A model generated the notes under the pieces. It did not search any database, was not told the DNA's origin, and saw nothing but the letters and a program-made list of their open reading frames with translations. From Candidatus Rhodoferax mariagerensis (GTDB lineage: Bacteria; Pseudomonadota; Gammaproteobacteria; Burkholderiales; Burkholderiaceae_C): 64,000 nucleotides of DNA. The stretch covers positions 62,001 to 126,000 of the forward strand of contig JADKAW010000042.1 in NCBI GenBank assembly GCA_016719055.1, in the 5' to 3' direction. Positions 44,306 to 52,848 of this stretch are shown here, one piece after another. The position numbers and the translations under genes were made by a program. Positions within the stretch are counted from its first letter, which is position 1; each line of letters begins with the position of its first letter.

Positions 44306-44878
44306 TGCACGATTGCGCAACTGCAAGACCTTTTCAAAGCAACGCCTGAGGTCAGCTTCAGCGGGGTAGACAAAGAAGACGATGGCCAAAGATACGCACA
44401 CATCAGCCGGGTGCTCAAGCGCTTTGATTACCCGCATCGCAACAAATGCGAGCGTGGCGTGATACTGGCTTACCTGCAGCGCACCAGCGGCTACAGTCGC
44501 GCCCAAACCAAGCGACTGGTGGCACGCTGGCATGAGAACCGTCTGGCTGAGGTGCCCCTGGTCAAGCGCTACCGAGCCCCAGCGGCACCCTTCGCGCGCA
44601 AGTACACCGCCAGCGATATTGACCTGCTCGTGGAGATGGACCGGGCCAACGTTGATGTCTGTGGCCCTGCCATCGTGCACCTCTTCAAACGCGCCTACAA
44701 CACGTATGGCGACAAGCGTTACGAACGCCTGGCCAACCTGTCCGTGTCGCACCTGTACAACCTGCGCAAAAGCAGTGGCTATCAGGCGCAGCGCGTCACC
44801 CAGACCAAGACACGCCCGGTCGGCAACCCTACTGCCATTCAACGGCTTGTCGGGACAATACCCGACGACTCTTTTTAA
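44288..44878 (+). pseudogene. Truncated integrase-type transposase
   Basis: N-terminal part (196 residues) of an IS transposase of the integrase (rve) superfamily. The helical region (LVARWHENRLAEVPLVKRYR) leads to a segment ending VTQTKTRPVGNP, after which the catalytic DDE domain would normally begin. Instead the frame runs into unrelated sequence and stops. It is non-functional by truncation. The ATG at 44,288 is used rather than 44,276. Confidence 0.75.
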
Positions 44879-45490
44879 CTTGCGCTGCCCACCACCTCGC
44901 AAGAGACGGTGCCAAGCAATCCGGGCTACGAGTGAATTGCTGCGGGTCGAGTTAGCTTTCAAGGTCGCATTCCATCAAAGATTTTCACGACCTCAGCCTC
45001 TGGGCGACTTCACACCCGCACAGTGTCTTTCATGATAGGGGGTGCTGCTCGCTCGATACATGAAAGTCAGGAATACTCGCGAATACTCGCCGCCGCCGGT
45101 TGTAAAACCGGGATCACCACTCAGGCGGCACCCGGACAAGAAGGCGGAAGGCACCGGGCCTTCAATGAGGTAGGCTAAATTCCTGATCTGAGCCCTGATG
45201 GCTAGTCGAAGAATGTAAGTAATCATGACCCACCATGCTGGGGTCTCAAAAGGTCCTGGATTGGGCCAGTTCATGCTGACGGATGCCCTGCGTCGCAGCC
45301 AAAGTAGCTGGCAGCCGAAATCTAAAAAGACGGTCAGGGTGGCAGAACCAATTGGTATCGCAACACAGCCACCCCATCCCGAGCCCAGCGGGGGAGGGAG
45401 CAAAGCCAGGTAACCTGCCGCTTGTCTGTAGGATATTTTTCAACGGTGTTTCAGGTTAATTCTTGCACAGCGATGAGCGCCAATCGCCGT
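44879..45490. other. Intergenic region with IS debris and a repeat
   Basis: About 610 bases without an intact gene. It contains a tandem word GAATACTCGC x2 near 45,070 and a CCCAGCGGGGGAGGGAGC sequence near 45,385 related to the paaC-paaD repeat. No product could be supported on either strand. Confidence 0.45.
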
Positions 45491-46300
45491 CTATTGGCCA
45501 GCCAATGCGTGTGCTGGGTTTGCTGCCGGAATGGGGCTGGCCGCATTCGCCAATCCCAAACGGCCCCAAAAAGGCAAGCGCAGCGCCGGGGGGTTGAGGT
45601 CAAAGCCAAAACCCAGTCCCAACACATTGAATTCCAGTCCTTCTTGCAGCCCGACACTGATGCCAAGTAAGCCCAACAGCGTGATTTGCACGCCAGAGCC
45701 AGACGAAGACACGCCTACCGGGCTTGTCAACGACCGGAAATCCTTGCCAATCGCATTGGCAGGCAAGTCGAGCTTGAGCGCGGGCACCTGGCGACCGATG
45801 TGGGCCATGAATGTATTGCTGTTGGGGCCTGGGTAGCTCAGATACTGGTTGGGGTAGGGGTAGCTGGCCACAGCAGCTTCGATGGCGTCAATCATGGATT
45901 CAACACCATCGCCCCGCTGGTCTACCAACAGCTCAGGGGTCGATCCATACCAGAGCCCGTCAGGCAAGGCGTAATTGCGTTGCACCACCTGCGGCGCACG
46001 CCAGCCGACAACGTCATAGCGGGTATAGCTTGTCCCGCCCCTGCGCTTGTAAATGATCCAAGGGTGGACCGCAAAAAAGCCGCGCCAACCATAAGTCGCA
46101 GCGGCATAGACCTGAACAATGGCCACATCGACGAGTTGCGCCGGGTTTGGTGCAAGCCCGGTCGAGTGTCTGGGTGCAGTCGCCCAGTTCCTGCCCGGAA
46201 TTTCATTCACTTGGGCACTTCCCTGTCCCAGGCCAACTTGCGCAGCCAAGATCAGGCAGACGATAACCAACATGTGGCGCAAGCGAGATAGTTTTTTCAA
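45491..46300 (-). CDS. DUF3750 family secreted protein
   Basis: A 269-residue protein with a Sec-type signal peptide (LVIVCLILAAQVGLGQ). The central region FFAVHPWIIYKRRGGTSYTR then YDVVGW is the DUF3750 pattern. DUF3750 proteins are of unknown function and usually envelope-associated. The C-terminal part is glycine- and leucine-rich. It stands alone, 150 bases downstream of the glycerate kinase on the same strand. Confidence 0.75.
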   Translation of the reverse strand: MKKLSRLRHMLVIVCLILAAQVGLGQGSAQVNEIPGRNWATAPRHSTGLAPNPAQLVDVAIVQVYAAATYGWRGFFAVHPWIIYKRRGGTSYTRYDVVGWRAPQVVQRNYALPDGLWYGSTPELLVDQRGDGVESMIDAIEAAVASYPYPNQYLSYPGPNSNTFMAHIGRQVPALKLDLPANAIGKDFRSLTSPVGVSSSGSGVQITLLGLLGISVGLQEGLEFNVLGLGFGFDLNPPALRLPFWGRLGLANAASPIPAANPAHALAGQ

Positions 46301-46452
46301 GATAAGTCATTATCCGGGGCGGCCGTGTTCCTTGCAGGGCACCTATCCAAAACCCCGTCTGGCCACAACGGCGTTGGCTGCAGTGACGCCATTTTGACAA
46401 TCTGTACAACCAGCGCGAATCCAACACGTCCTGAGCCTTCAATAACTTTGGC

Positions 46453-47739
46453 TCAGCCAATCAGGATTGCCCGAAAGTCATTCACATTGGTTAGCGTTGG
46501 CCCGGTGATGACCGAGTCGCCGAGCTGCTGAAAGAATGTGTGCGCGTCGTTGTTGTCCAGGTAGATGCGTGGGTTCATGCCCTGAGCCCAGGCACGGGCG
46601 AGGGTGTCGGGAGTAACGATCGCTCCGGCGATTTCTTCAGCGCCATCGACTCCGTCGGTGTCACCTGCCAAGGCGTAAACCCCGGGTGTACCCGCCAGCG
46701 AAACGGCCAGCGCCAGCAAAAATTCCACATTGCGCCCACCACGGCCCTTTCCACGCAGGGTCACCGTGGTTTCTCCGCCCGATAGCAGCAGACAAGGCCG
46801 CTGAAACGGCTGTCCGTGCAGCAGCACCTGGCGCGCCATGCCGCCCAGCACCTTGGCCACGTCGCGAGATTCGCCCTCCAGGCTGTCGCCCAGAATATAG
46901 GGTGTCAGGCCCACAACCCGCGCTGCGTTTGCGGCGGCTTCCAGCGCCATCTGGGGTGCAGTGACCAGGCGTACCGTGCTGTGCTGAAGTCGCGCATCCT
47001 CGGGTTTGATGGTTTCGCCAGCACCGCTTTGCAGCAAGTTGCGCGCCACAGGGGGCAGGGCAATTTGGTAGCGCAGGCAAACAGCCAGTGCGTCGGCACA
47101 GGTGCTCGGGTCACCCACCGTGGGGCCGGAGGCGATGTCCATGGGCGAATCACCTGGCACGTCCGAGATCAGCAGCGTGAGCAGTTGAGCCGGGTGGCAG
47201 GCTGCGCCCAGGCGCCCGCCTTTGATGCCAGACAAGTGCCTGCGCACACAATTCATCTCGGAAATCGCAGCGCCTGACGCAAGCAAGGCAACATTTACTG
47301 CCTGTTTATCGTGCAAAGTCAAGCCCGCACCTGGCTCCACCAGTAAGGACGAGCCGCCGCCCGATATAAGCGCCACCACCAGATCGTCTGGCGTCAGGTC
47401 ACTCACCCGCTGGCGCATGCGTTGTGTTGCCTGCAAGCCGGCGGCGTCGGGCACCGGGTGCGCAGCCTGAATGATTTCAATGTGCCGGCACGGCACCTGA
47501 TAGCCGTAGCGTGTAAGTACCAAGCCTTCAAGCGGGCTGTTGTCACGCGCGGTCCACAAGTCTTCAAAAGCACGCGCCATGGCGGCCGATGCCTTGCCCG
47601 CGCCGATCACAAGAGTGCGGCCTTTGGGCGCGGAAGGCAGGTGCGCGCCCAAGCACAGCGCCGGGTGCGCGGCAGCTATGGCAGTTTCAAACATTTGGCG
47701 CAGCAAGGCACGGGGGTCTGCTGGCTTTGTAAAAGTCAT
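46453..47739 (-). CDS. Glycerate 2-kinase (MOFRL/TtuD family)
   Basis: A 428-residue protein. The N-terminal DUF4147 domain has LVIGAGKASAAMARAFE near residue 45 and ALISGGGSSLL near residue 120. The C-terminal MOFRL domain has LSGGETTVTLRGKGRGGRN and LAGDTDGVDG. The family phosphorylates glycerate to 2-phosphoglycerate, though members were formerly annotated hydroxypyruvate reductase. The ATG at 47,739 is chosen; the upstream in-frame extension has no family similarity. Confidence 0.9.
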   Translation of the reverse strand: MTFTKPADPRALLRQMFETAIAAAHPALCLGAHLPSAPKGRTLVIGAGKASAAMARAFEDLWTARDNSPLEGLVLTRYGYQVPCRHIEIIQAAHPVPDAAGLQATQRMRQRVSDLTPDDLVVALISGGGSSLLVEPGAGLTLHDKQAVNVALLASGAAISEMNCVRRHLSGIKGGRLGAACHPAQLLTLLISDVPGDSPMDIASGPTVGDPSTCADALAVCLRYQIALPPVARNLLQSGAGETIKPEDARLQHSTVRLVTAPQMALEAAANAARVVGLTPYILGDSLEGESRDVAKVLGGMARQVLLHGQPFQRPCLLLSGGETTVTLRGKGRGGRNVEFLLALAVSLAGTPGVYALAGDTDGVDGAEEIAGAIVTPDTLARAWAQGMNPRIYLDNNDAHTFFQQLGDSVITGPTLTNVNDFRAILIG

Positions 47740-47952
47740 GCAGTTGCTCCAATAAAAAGTAATAAACCGGGATGGTTCACTAGAAATTTTGACAGTGAAA
47801 ATCAACGACCTGCACCAATGGATGCGATCAGGAATGCTGAAAACTGGTGACATGAGGGTATCTGTCACGCCAGATCGATAAAAAATAGCCAAAAGTCGTA
47901 AGAAACCGGCGACCCGCCAGACTAAACCGTAACCCATGGTCGAGCTCGTCTT

Positions 47953-48113
47953 AGGGTTCGTCCGGAAATAAGTTGTGCAATTGGCCGTTGGATTTGGGAT
48001 GCAGAGCTAGGCGCAAAGCGCGCCGTTTAGCACCGCTAAACAAGCGATTTGCAACGACGCTATGCGCCCAAAGCCAGCGCGACAATTGTGCAAGTTATTC
48101 ACGGACGAGCCCT
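47953..48113. mobile_element. MITE-like element with 31-base inverted ends
   Basis: Left end AGGGTTCGTCCGGAAATAAG (47,953-47,983) and right end CGGACGAGCCCT (48,083-48,113) form imperfect 31-base inverted repeats around 99 bases of non-coding sequence that includes the small hairpin TTTAGCACCGCTAAA. The word CTTAG flanks both ends and could be a target duplication. No transposase. The remainder of the 455-base gap holds nothing recognised. Confidence 0.6.
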
Positions 48114-48194
48114 TAGTGATCATCCCGGCCCATTGGTTACGCTGTTTTCTCTTTCACTTTCGCCCTCACTTTTTTATCTTCAGGAGTTTCCCAA

Positions 48195-48470
48195 ATGAAC
48201 CAACGTGCCCTCATCTCTTGTGCTGCCGCTTCCCTCGTGTCTCTGGCCATGGTGGCTGGCCCAGCGGCTGCGGCCGAAAAAGAAAAATGTTTTGGTATTG
48301 CCAAAGCCGGCCAAAACGACTGTGCCAGCATTTCTGGCGTGCATTCCTGCGCCGGCCAGTCCAAGGTGGACATGGACAAGGGCGAGTGGAAATATGTGAC
48401 CAAAGGCACCTGCAAGGACATGAAAGGCATGTCCATGGATGAAGCCAAAGCCATGGCGAAGAAAAGCTAA
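48195..48470 (+). CDS. DUF2282/BufA1-type bufferin precursor
   Basis: A 91-residue precursor with a Sec signal peptide (to about residue 27) and four cysteines in the mature part (Cys32, 43, 52, 73) in the context KCFGIAKAGQNDC and HSCAGQS, ending KYVTKGTCKDM. This is the DUF2282 pattern of BufA1 bufferins, periplasmic copper-binding peptides whose cysteines are modified by a BufB (DUF692/MNIO) enzyme with BufC. Neither bufB nor bufC is present nearby. The ribosome binding site is AGGAG. Confidence 0.85.
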   Translation: MNQRALISCAAASLVSLAMVAGPAAAAEKEKCFGIAKAGQNDCASISGVHSCAGQSKVDMDKGEWKYVTKGTCKDMKGMSMDEAKAMAKKS

Positions 48471-48503
48471 TCGATCTTCAGCTGCCTTTGAATCGCCCAG
48501 GCG

Positions 48504-48563
48504 CCCGTCAGACATGCCATAGCGCTGAATCGGCGGCGGCGTGCCTGCGATGGGTCTGACGGG
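48504..48563. terminator. Hairpin downstream of the bufferin gene
   Basis: CCCGTCAGAC (48,504-48,513) pairs with GTCTGACGGG (48,554-48,563) around a 40-base loop. There is no U-tract, so it is a weak terminator candidate or an mRNA 3' stabiliser. Confidence 0.4.
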
Positions 48564-48656
48564 AAATGAGCGAAAAATGGACCATGGCCCATTAACAGCA
48601 TGCGCTAGCTGCTATTTTTTAGATAATGTTTACTTGTCGATAAAAGGATGATCTGT

Positions 48657-49166
48657 ATGCTGACTGGTTCCAATTCAACGGTCGCACAAGCGCCCGACGC
48701 CGGATTGCTTAACCGCGTGCTGGGTTTGTGGCTGGGTCTCCATGCCCGGCTGGACGGCCTGCAACCCGCCGCCGCCTTGCTGGCACGCGCATATGTGGCC
48801 GAGGCGTTTTTCAAGTCTGGCCTGACCAAACTGCGGGACTGGGACATCACGCTGGCATTGTTTCAGGACGAATACAAGGTGCCGCTGCTGCCCACCGAGG
48901 TGGCCGCAGTGATGGGCACTGGGGGCGAACTAGTGTTGCCGGTGCTGTTGCTGCTGGGCCTGGGTGGGCGTTTGGGTGCACTGGGCTTGTCGGTGATCAA
49001 TGTGGTGGCGGTTTTGTCGCTGACCGAAATTGCACCAGCGGCGCTGCAACAGCACATCACCTGGGGCGTTCTGCTGGCCAGTGTCGCAATTTTTGGCAAT
49101 GGCCGTTGGGCGCTCGACTCCTGGCTGTTGCAGCGCTGGCCTGTTTTGAGCCGCCGGTCCCGCTGA
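48657..49166 (+). CDS. DoxX family membrane protein
   Basis: A 169-residue protein with four hydrophobic helices. The motif ARAYVAEAFFKSGLTKLRDW near residue 45 is typical of DoxX proteins. In bufferin operons a DoxX protein (BufD) is frequently the last gene, matching its place here 186 bases behind the precursor. The start at 48,657 is preferred over 48,648 because AAAAGG then has normal spacing. Confidence 0.82.
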   Translation: MLTGSNSTVAQAPDAGLLNRVLGLWLGLHARLDGLQPAAALLARAYVAEAFFKSGLTKLRDWDITLALFQDEYKVPLLPTEVAAVMGTGGELVLPVLLLLGLGGRLGALGLSVINVVAVLSLTEIAPAALQQHITWGVLLASVAIFGNGRWALDSWLLQRWPVLSRRSR

Positions 49167-49245
49167 ATTCACGGGTTGACGATTTCTCTGAACTTGAGAC
49201 TGATCGCTCTTAAAAACCTGGCGGTGTCGTGTTAGCCTGCAGGCC

Positions 49246-51501
49246 ATGAAGCCCACCCCTGCCACGCCTGAACGCCTGCCCGCCCCATCAGGACCGGGTT
49301 TCCCCTGGCCGCGCCGGCTGTCCTGGCGGCTGGCACTGGGGTTTGGCTCGCTGGTTGGGCTGATGCTGCTGGCACTCGCCGTGCTCAGTCTGAAAATTAG
49401 CGCCATGACCGAACTGACCGAGCGTTTTGCCACCCAGGACATGCAGCGCCTGCTTCGGGTGCAGTCGCTGTCGCTCACCACCGAGGGCGTTGGCAATGCC
49501 TTGTTACACCTGATGAACGCGCCGCGCGCGCAACGGGTGCCGGTGTATGCCGATGTGGACGAACGCAACCGGCGCATCGACGGCATCATCGAGTCGCTGT
49601 CCAACAACCTTGACGAGCTGGCACAAGTGCAGACCCTGCGCCGCCTCAACGAAGCCCGTGCCGCCTATGCCGAGGCCTTTATCGCCACGGTCGACGAGAT
49701 CGAAGGCAACGACCCCAAGGCTGCGCTGCGGATTTACCGCGAACAAGTCATGCCTGCGCTGCAACAGGTGCTGGTCGAGTCGAACCTGCTGATCAACCGC
49801 GAGCGCGAACGCATTGAGCAACAGATGGCCCAGGCGCAAGCCCGGTTTAAACAACTGGCATGGTGGGCCGCCGCGCTGTCGGTGCTGGCGGTGGGCCTGG
49901 GCGTTGCGCTGGCGCTGGGCACCACGCGCAGCGTGGTGTCGCCGCTGAAGCAGCTGGAAGCCGCCGCCCAGCGCATTGCCGGGGGTGACTATTTGCACCC
50001 GGTGCTGGCCACCAGTTCCGAGGAGATTGACCGGGTGGGCCAGGCCCTGACCGCCATGACCGGCGCTATTGCCGCCCGTGAACATGAGATCGAACGCCTG
50101 GCCTTTCGCGACCCACTGACCGACCTGCCCAATCGCACCTTTTTGCTGCAGACCAGCCCAAGCACACAGCTGCCACTTAACCCGAATGAACCGCTGCCGC
50201 AGGCCGGCGCCAGCACGGATTTATCGGCTCAGCGCCCCGGCTGCCATTGCCGCAGCCTGGTGCTATTTGACCTGGCCCGGCTAAAAACCATCAACGAGAC
50301 GCTGGGTTTTGCCACCGGCGACACCCTGATCAAAGAGGTGGCACGGCGAGCGCAGGCGGTGTTGCAGTCAGTGAGCGCAACCGCTGGTTTGGCAAAATTT
50401 CAGGTATCAAATACCCTTCTAGCCCATGTGAATGGTGGAATGTTTGCTATTGTTTCTGGCGTAGATGAGCGCGCTGAGATCGAGCTGCTGTACCAGCGCC
50501 TGACAGCTGTCATGGCGCATCCCGCGCAGTGCAGCGGCCACAGCGTGGACTTGAGTCTGGCTTTTGGTCTGGCGCGTGTTGGTGACGATGCGGGTGCCGA
50601 ACCGGCCCTGCCGGTCATCAACCTGCTGCGCAACGCCGAGGTGGCCTTAAGCGCCGCCAAAGCGGCCGCACAGCCTTACGCCTGGTACAACCCGGCGCAG
50701 GAAGCGGCGCGTTTGTCACACCTGGGGCTGTTGTCTGACTTGCGCGCAGCCGTTAGCACCGCGCAGCTGCAAATGTGGCTGCAGCCCAAGTTCTCGTTGC
50801 AAACCGGCCGGGCGGTGGGGGCCGAGGCGCTGGTACGCTGGCAGCACCCCACCCGCGGTTTTGTTTCGCCGGCGGAGTTTGTGCCGTTTGCCGAGCAAAC
50901 CGGGGCCATTTCCCTGGTGACCGACTGGATGCTGGCGCAGGCGATGCTGACCCTGCAACGCTGGCAGGCCAGCCAGCCGGACCTGAGCCTGAGCGTCAAC
51001 GTCAGCACGCGTGACCTGCAGGACCCCAGCTTTTGCCAGCGTGTAGAACAACTGTTGCAACAGCACCGCGTCAACCCCCAACGACTGCGCCTGGAACTGG
51101 TCGAAAGTGGTTTGATGCAGGATGCCAAAGCCAGCATTGCGCTGCTGCACCACCTGCGCGCGCTGGGTGTGGAGCTGTCGATTGACGACTTTGGCACTGG
51201 ATATTCGTCGCTGGCGTATTTGCAGCAACTGCCGGTGAGCGAGCTCAAAATTGACCGCAGTTTCATCATCGACATCAACGCGCAGCCCATGAGCCAGCGC
51301 CTGGTCAAGACCATGATCGACATGGGCCACGGCATGGACTTGCTGGTGACCGCCGAGGGCATTGAGACCGCTGCTGAGCAGGACACCCTCAAAACCCTGG
51401 GCTGTGACGTGATGCAGGGCTACTTTGGCAGCCGGCCTCTGTTTGGCGACAAGCTGCAAGCCTGGTTTGACGACCTGGCGGCACCTGCGGCGAAAGCCTG
51501 A
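49246..51501 (+). CDS. HAMP-GGDEF-EAL protein, degenerate GGDEF
   Basis: A 751-residue membrane protein. Helix 1 is at about residues 30-52, a helical periplasmic domain follows, helix 2 at about 205-225 and then HAMP. The GGDEF domain is degenerate (NGGMF in place of GGDEF), so it is unlikely to make c-di-GMP. The EAL domain keeps GAEALVRWQHP and DDFGTGYSSL, so it probably hydrolyses c-di-GMP. The 3' end of this gene is duplicated at 55,570-55,804. Confidence 0.88.
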   Translation: MKPTPATPERLPAPSGPGFPWPRRLSWRLALGFGSLVGLMLLALAVLSLKISAMTELTERFATQDMQRLLRVQSLSLTTEGVGNALLHLMNAPRAQRVPVYADVDERNRRIDGIIESLSNNLDELAQVQTLRRLNEARAAYAEAFIATVDEIEGNDPKAALRIYREQVMPALQQVLVESNLLINRERERIEQQMAQAQARFKQLAWWAAALSVLAVGLGVALALGTTRSVVSPLKQLEAAAQRIAGGDYLHPVLATSSEEIDRVGQALTAMTGAIAAREHEIERLAFRDPLTDLPNRTFLLQTSPSTQLPLNPNEPLPQAGASTDLSAQRPGCHCRSLVLFDLARLKTINETLGFATGDTLIKEVARRAQAVLQSVSATAGLAKFQVSNTLLAHVNGGMFAIVSGVDERAEIELLYQRLTAVMAHPAQCSGHSVDLSLAFGLARVGDDAGAEPALPVINLLRNAEVALSAAKAAAQPYAWYNPAQEAARLSHLGLLSDLRAAVSTAQLQMWLQPKFSLQTGRAVGAEALVRWQHPTRGFVSPAEFVPFAEQTGAISLVTDWMLAQAMLTLQRWQASQPDLSLSVNVSTRDLQDPSFCQRVEQLLQQHRVNPQRLRLELVESGLMQDAKASIALLHHLRALGVELSIDDFGTGYSSLAYLQQLPVSELKIDRSFIIDINAQPMSQRLVKTMIDMGHGMDLLVTAEGIETAAEQDTLKTLGCDVMQGYFGSRPLFGDKLQAWFDDLAAPAAKA

Positions 51502-51502
51502 T

Positions 51503-51535
51503 CCAATACCTAGTATTTTCCAAGTCAGGTATTGG
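51503..51535. terminator. Bidirectional terminator hairpin
   Basis: CCAATACCT (51,503-51,511) and AGGTATTGG (51,527-51,535) are perfectly complementary and lie between the convergent stop codons of the EAL gene and the OmpA-like gene. There is no long U-tract on either side. Confidence 0.6.
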
Positions 51536-51540
51536 CCTGA

Positions 51541-52848
51541 TCAGGGGCAGCTGCGCACCCGAAACTCAACCCGGCGGTCCAGTGCGTCACGCAAGTCATC
51601 GGTTCCGGTTCCCACCAGGTTTTCCCTGAAGCCCATGCCCAGCGACTGCAAACGCCCGGTCAACCCGTGGGACAGGCCTTCGAGTTTGCGCTGGATGGTG
51701 GTCGCACGCGACAGCGACAAACGCTCATTGGTAGACTCGGTTCCGGTGCGACTGGAATGCCCCAAAACGCTCACACACTGCTGAGAACTGCCCATTTCGC
51801 GCGCCAAGATACGAAGCCACATGGCGTAAGGGCCGCTGACTTTGGGGTCTTGAAGAAAATCGACCGAGCCCGGCTTGAACAAGAACTTGAACGACAGGCT
51901 GTTGGTACTCAAGCCCAAGGCCACGATGCGACCAAAGGCCTGCTCGGCCATGTCCATGCGGCCCAGCTGCATATTGGACAAATAAAGACCGTTAAAAACC
52001 CGCAACTGCTTGCCGTCCGGGCGTGCTGCTGCTGCCTCGTAGACCCGTAATGCCTCTTCAAACTGGCTTGCGTCGTACAAACGCACGCCTTCGGTGATCA
52101 AGGACGAGACTGTCAGGTTGGAAACGTAAATCGGGTCTGCTTCGGCGCCGGTTTTGGCCTGTGCGGTACGCACCTGTCCTTCAACAAAGCGGTCGCGCGC
52201 CAGCGACGGGCTGTCTTGGTAAAAGCTGGTGGGCGTGGCATCTACCCCAACGGCAGTGGTGTTGACCCCCGCTTGCGCCAGCACATAACCAGAGCGCAAA
52301 TCGGTTACCGACAAATTGATGCGAAAACGGGCCTGGGTGTCACTGCTTTCCGGCGAGATGGGTGACAAGGTGGCTGCCAATAAAAAGCGCTCGTCAGACA
52401 AGCCCTTGCCAGTTTGCGCAGAGCTTGGCAGGGCCAGCACGTCAAACTGCGGAAAGCGCGCCTTGGCGCGCAATAGCAGGCGGGTGTCGAGGAATCGAGT
52501 CGCCAGAGTTTGTTGCCCGGTTTGGCTGTCAAGCGCGACATCGACCACAATTTTGCTGCGTGGCACGACCTTGTCTTTTTGCAGCATGGACTCGACCATG
52601 GTCTTGGCAGGGGGTGCAAATTCGGGCAAACGCTGCGCCTGAGTTAACAAATCGTCCACTGCAAAGTCAATTGCAGCATCAAACGCCACGGCAGCAGTAG
52701 GCGCCAACGGCCGCTGCGGCACCGGCGCTGGCGGCGCGGCGCAGGCCGTCAGCAGCGCTGAAAAACCCAACACAATCAGCTTGTTGCGTCTATTGAACCA
52801 GACGCAGAGCTTGGGAAAGAGAGCGGAAAAACACGACTTTATTGACAT
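51541..52848 (-). CDS. OmpA-like lipoprotein
   Basis: A 435-residue exported lipoprotein. The signal peptide is unusually long and ends in the lipobox LLTACAAP. A central region (about 60-300) of unknown fold contains a TPR-like segment (EEALRVYEAAAA). The C-terminal 110 residues form an OmpA-type peptidoglycan-binding domain with SVLGHSSRTGTESTNERLSL and RRVEFRV. It overlaps the cyclase gene by 10 bases, so the two are translated together. Confidence 0.82.
   Translation of the reverse strand: MSIKSCFSALFPKLCVWFNRRNKLIVLGFSALLTACAAPPAPVPQRPLAPTAAVAFDAAIDFAVDDLLTQAQRLPEFAPPAKTMVESMLQKDKVVPRSKIVVDVALDSQTGQQTLATRFLDTRLLLRAKARFPQFDVLALPSSAQTGKGLSDERFLLAATLSPISPESSDTQARFRINLSVTDLRSGYVLAQAGVNTTAVGVDATPTSFYQDSPSLARDRFVEGQVRTAQAKTGAEADPIYVSNLTVSSLITEGVRLYDASQFEEALRVYEAAAARPDGKQLRVFNGLYLSNMQLGRMDMAEQAFGRIVALGLSTNSLSFKFLFKPGSVDFLQDPKVSGPYAMWLRILAREMGSSQQCVSVLGHSSRTGTESTNERLSLSRATTIQRKLEGLSHGLTGRLQSLGMGFRENLVGTGTDDLRDALDRRVEFRVRSCP

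Noticed and set aside
44993..45403. 136-codon minus-strand open frame in the gap before the DUF3750 gene
   Set aside because: Runs through repeat sequence, has no ribosome binding site and no recognisable domain.
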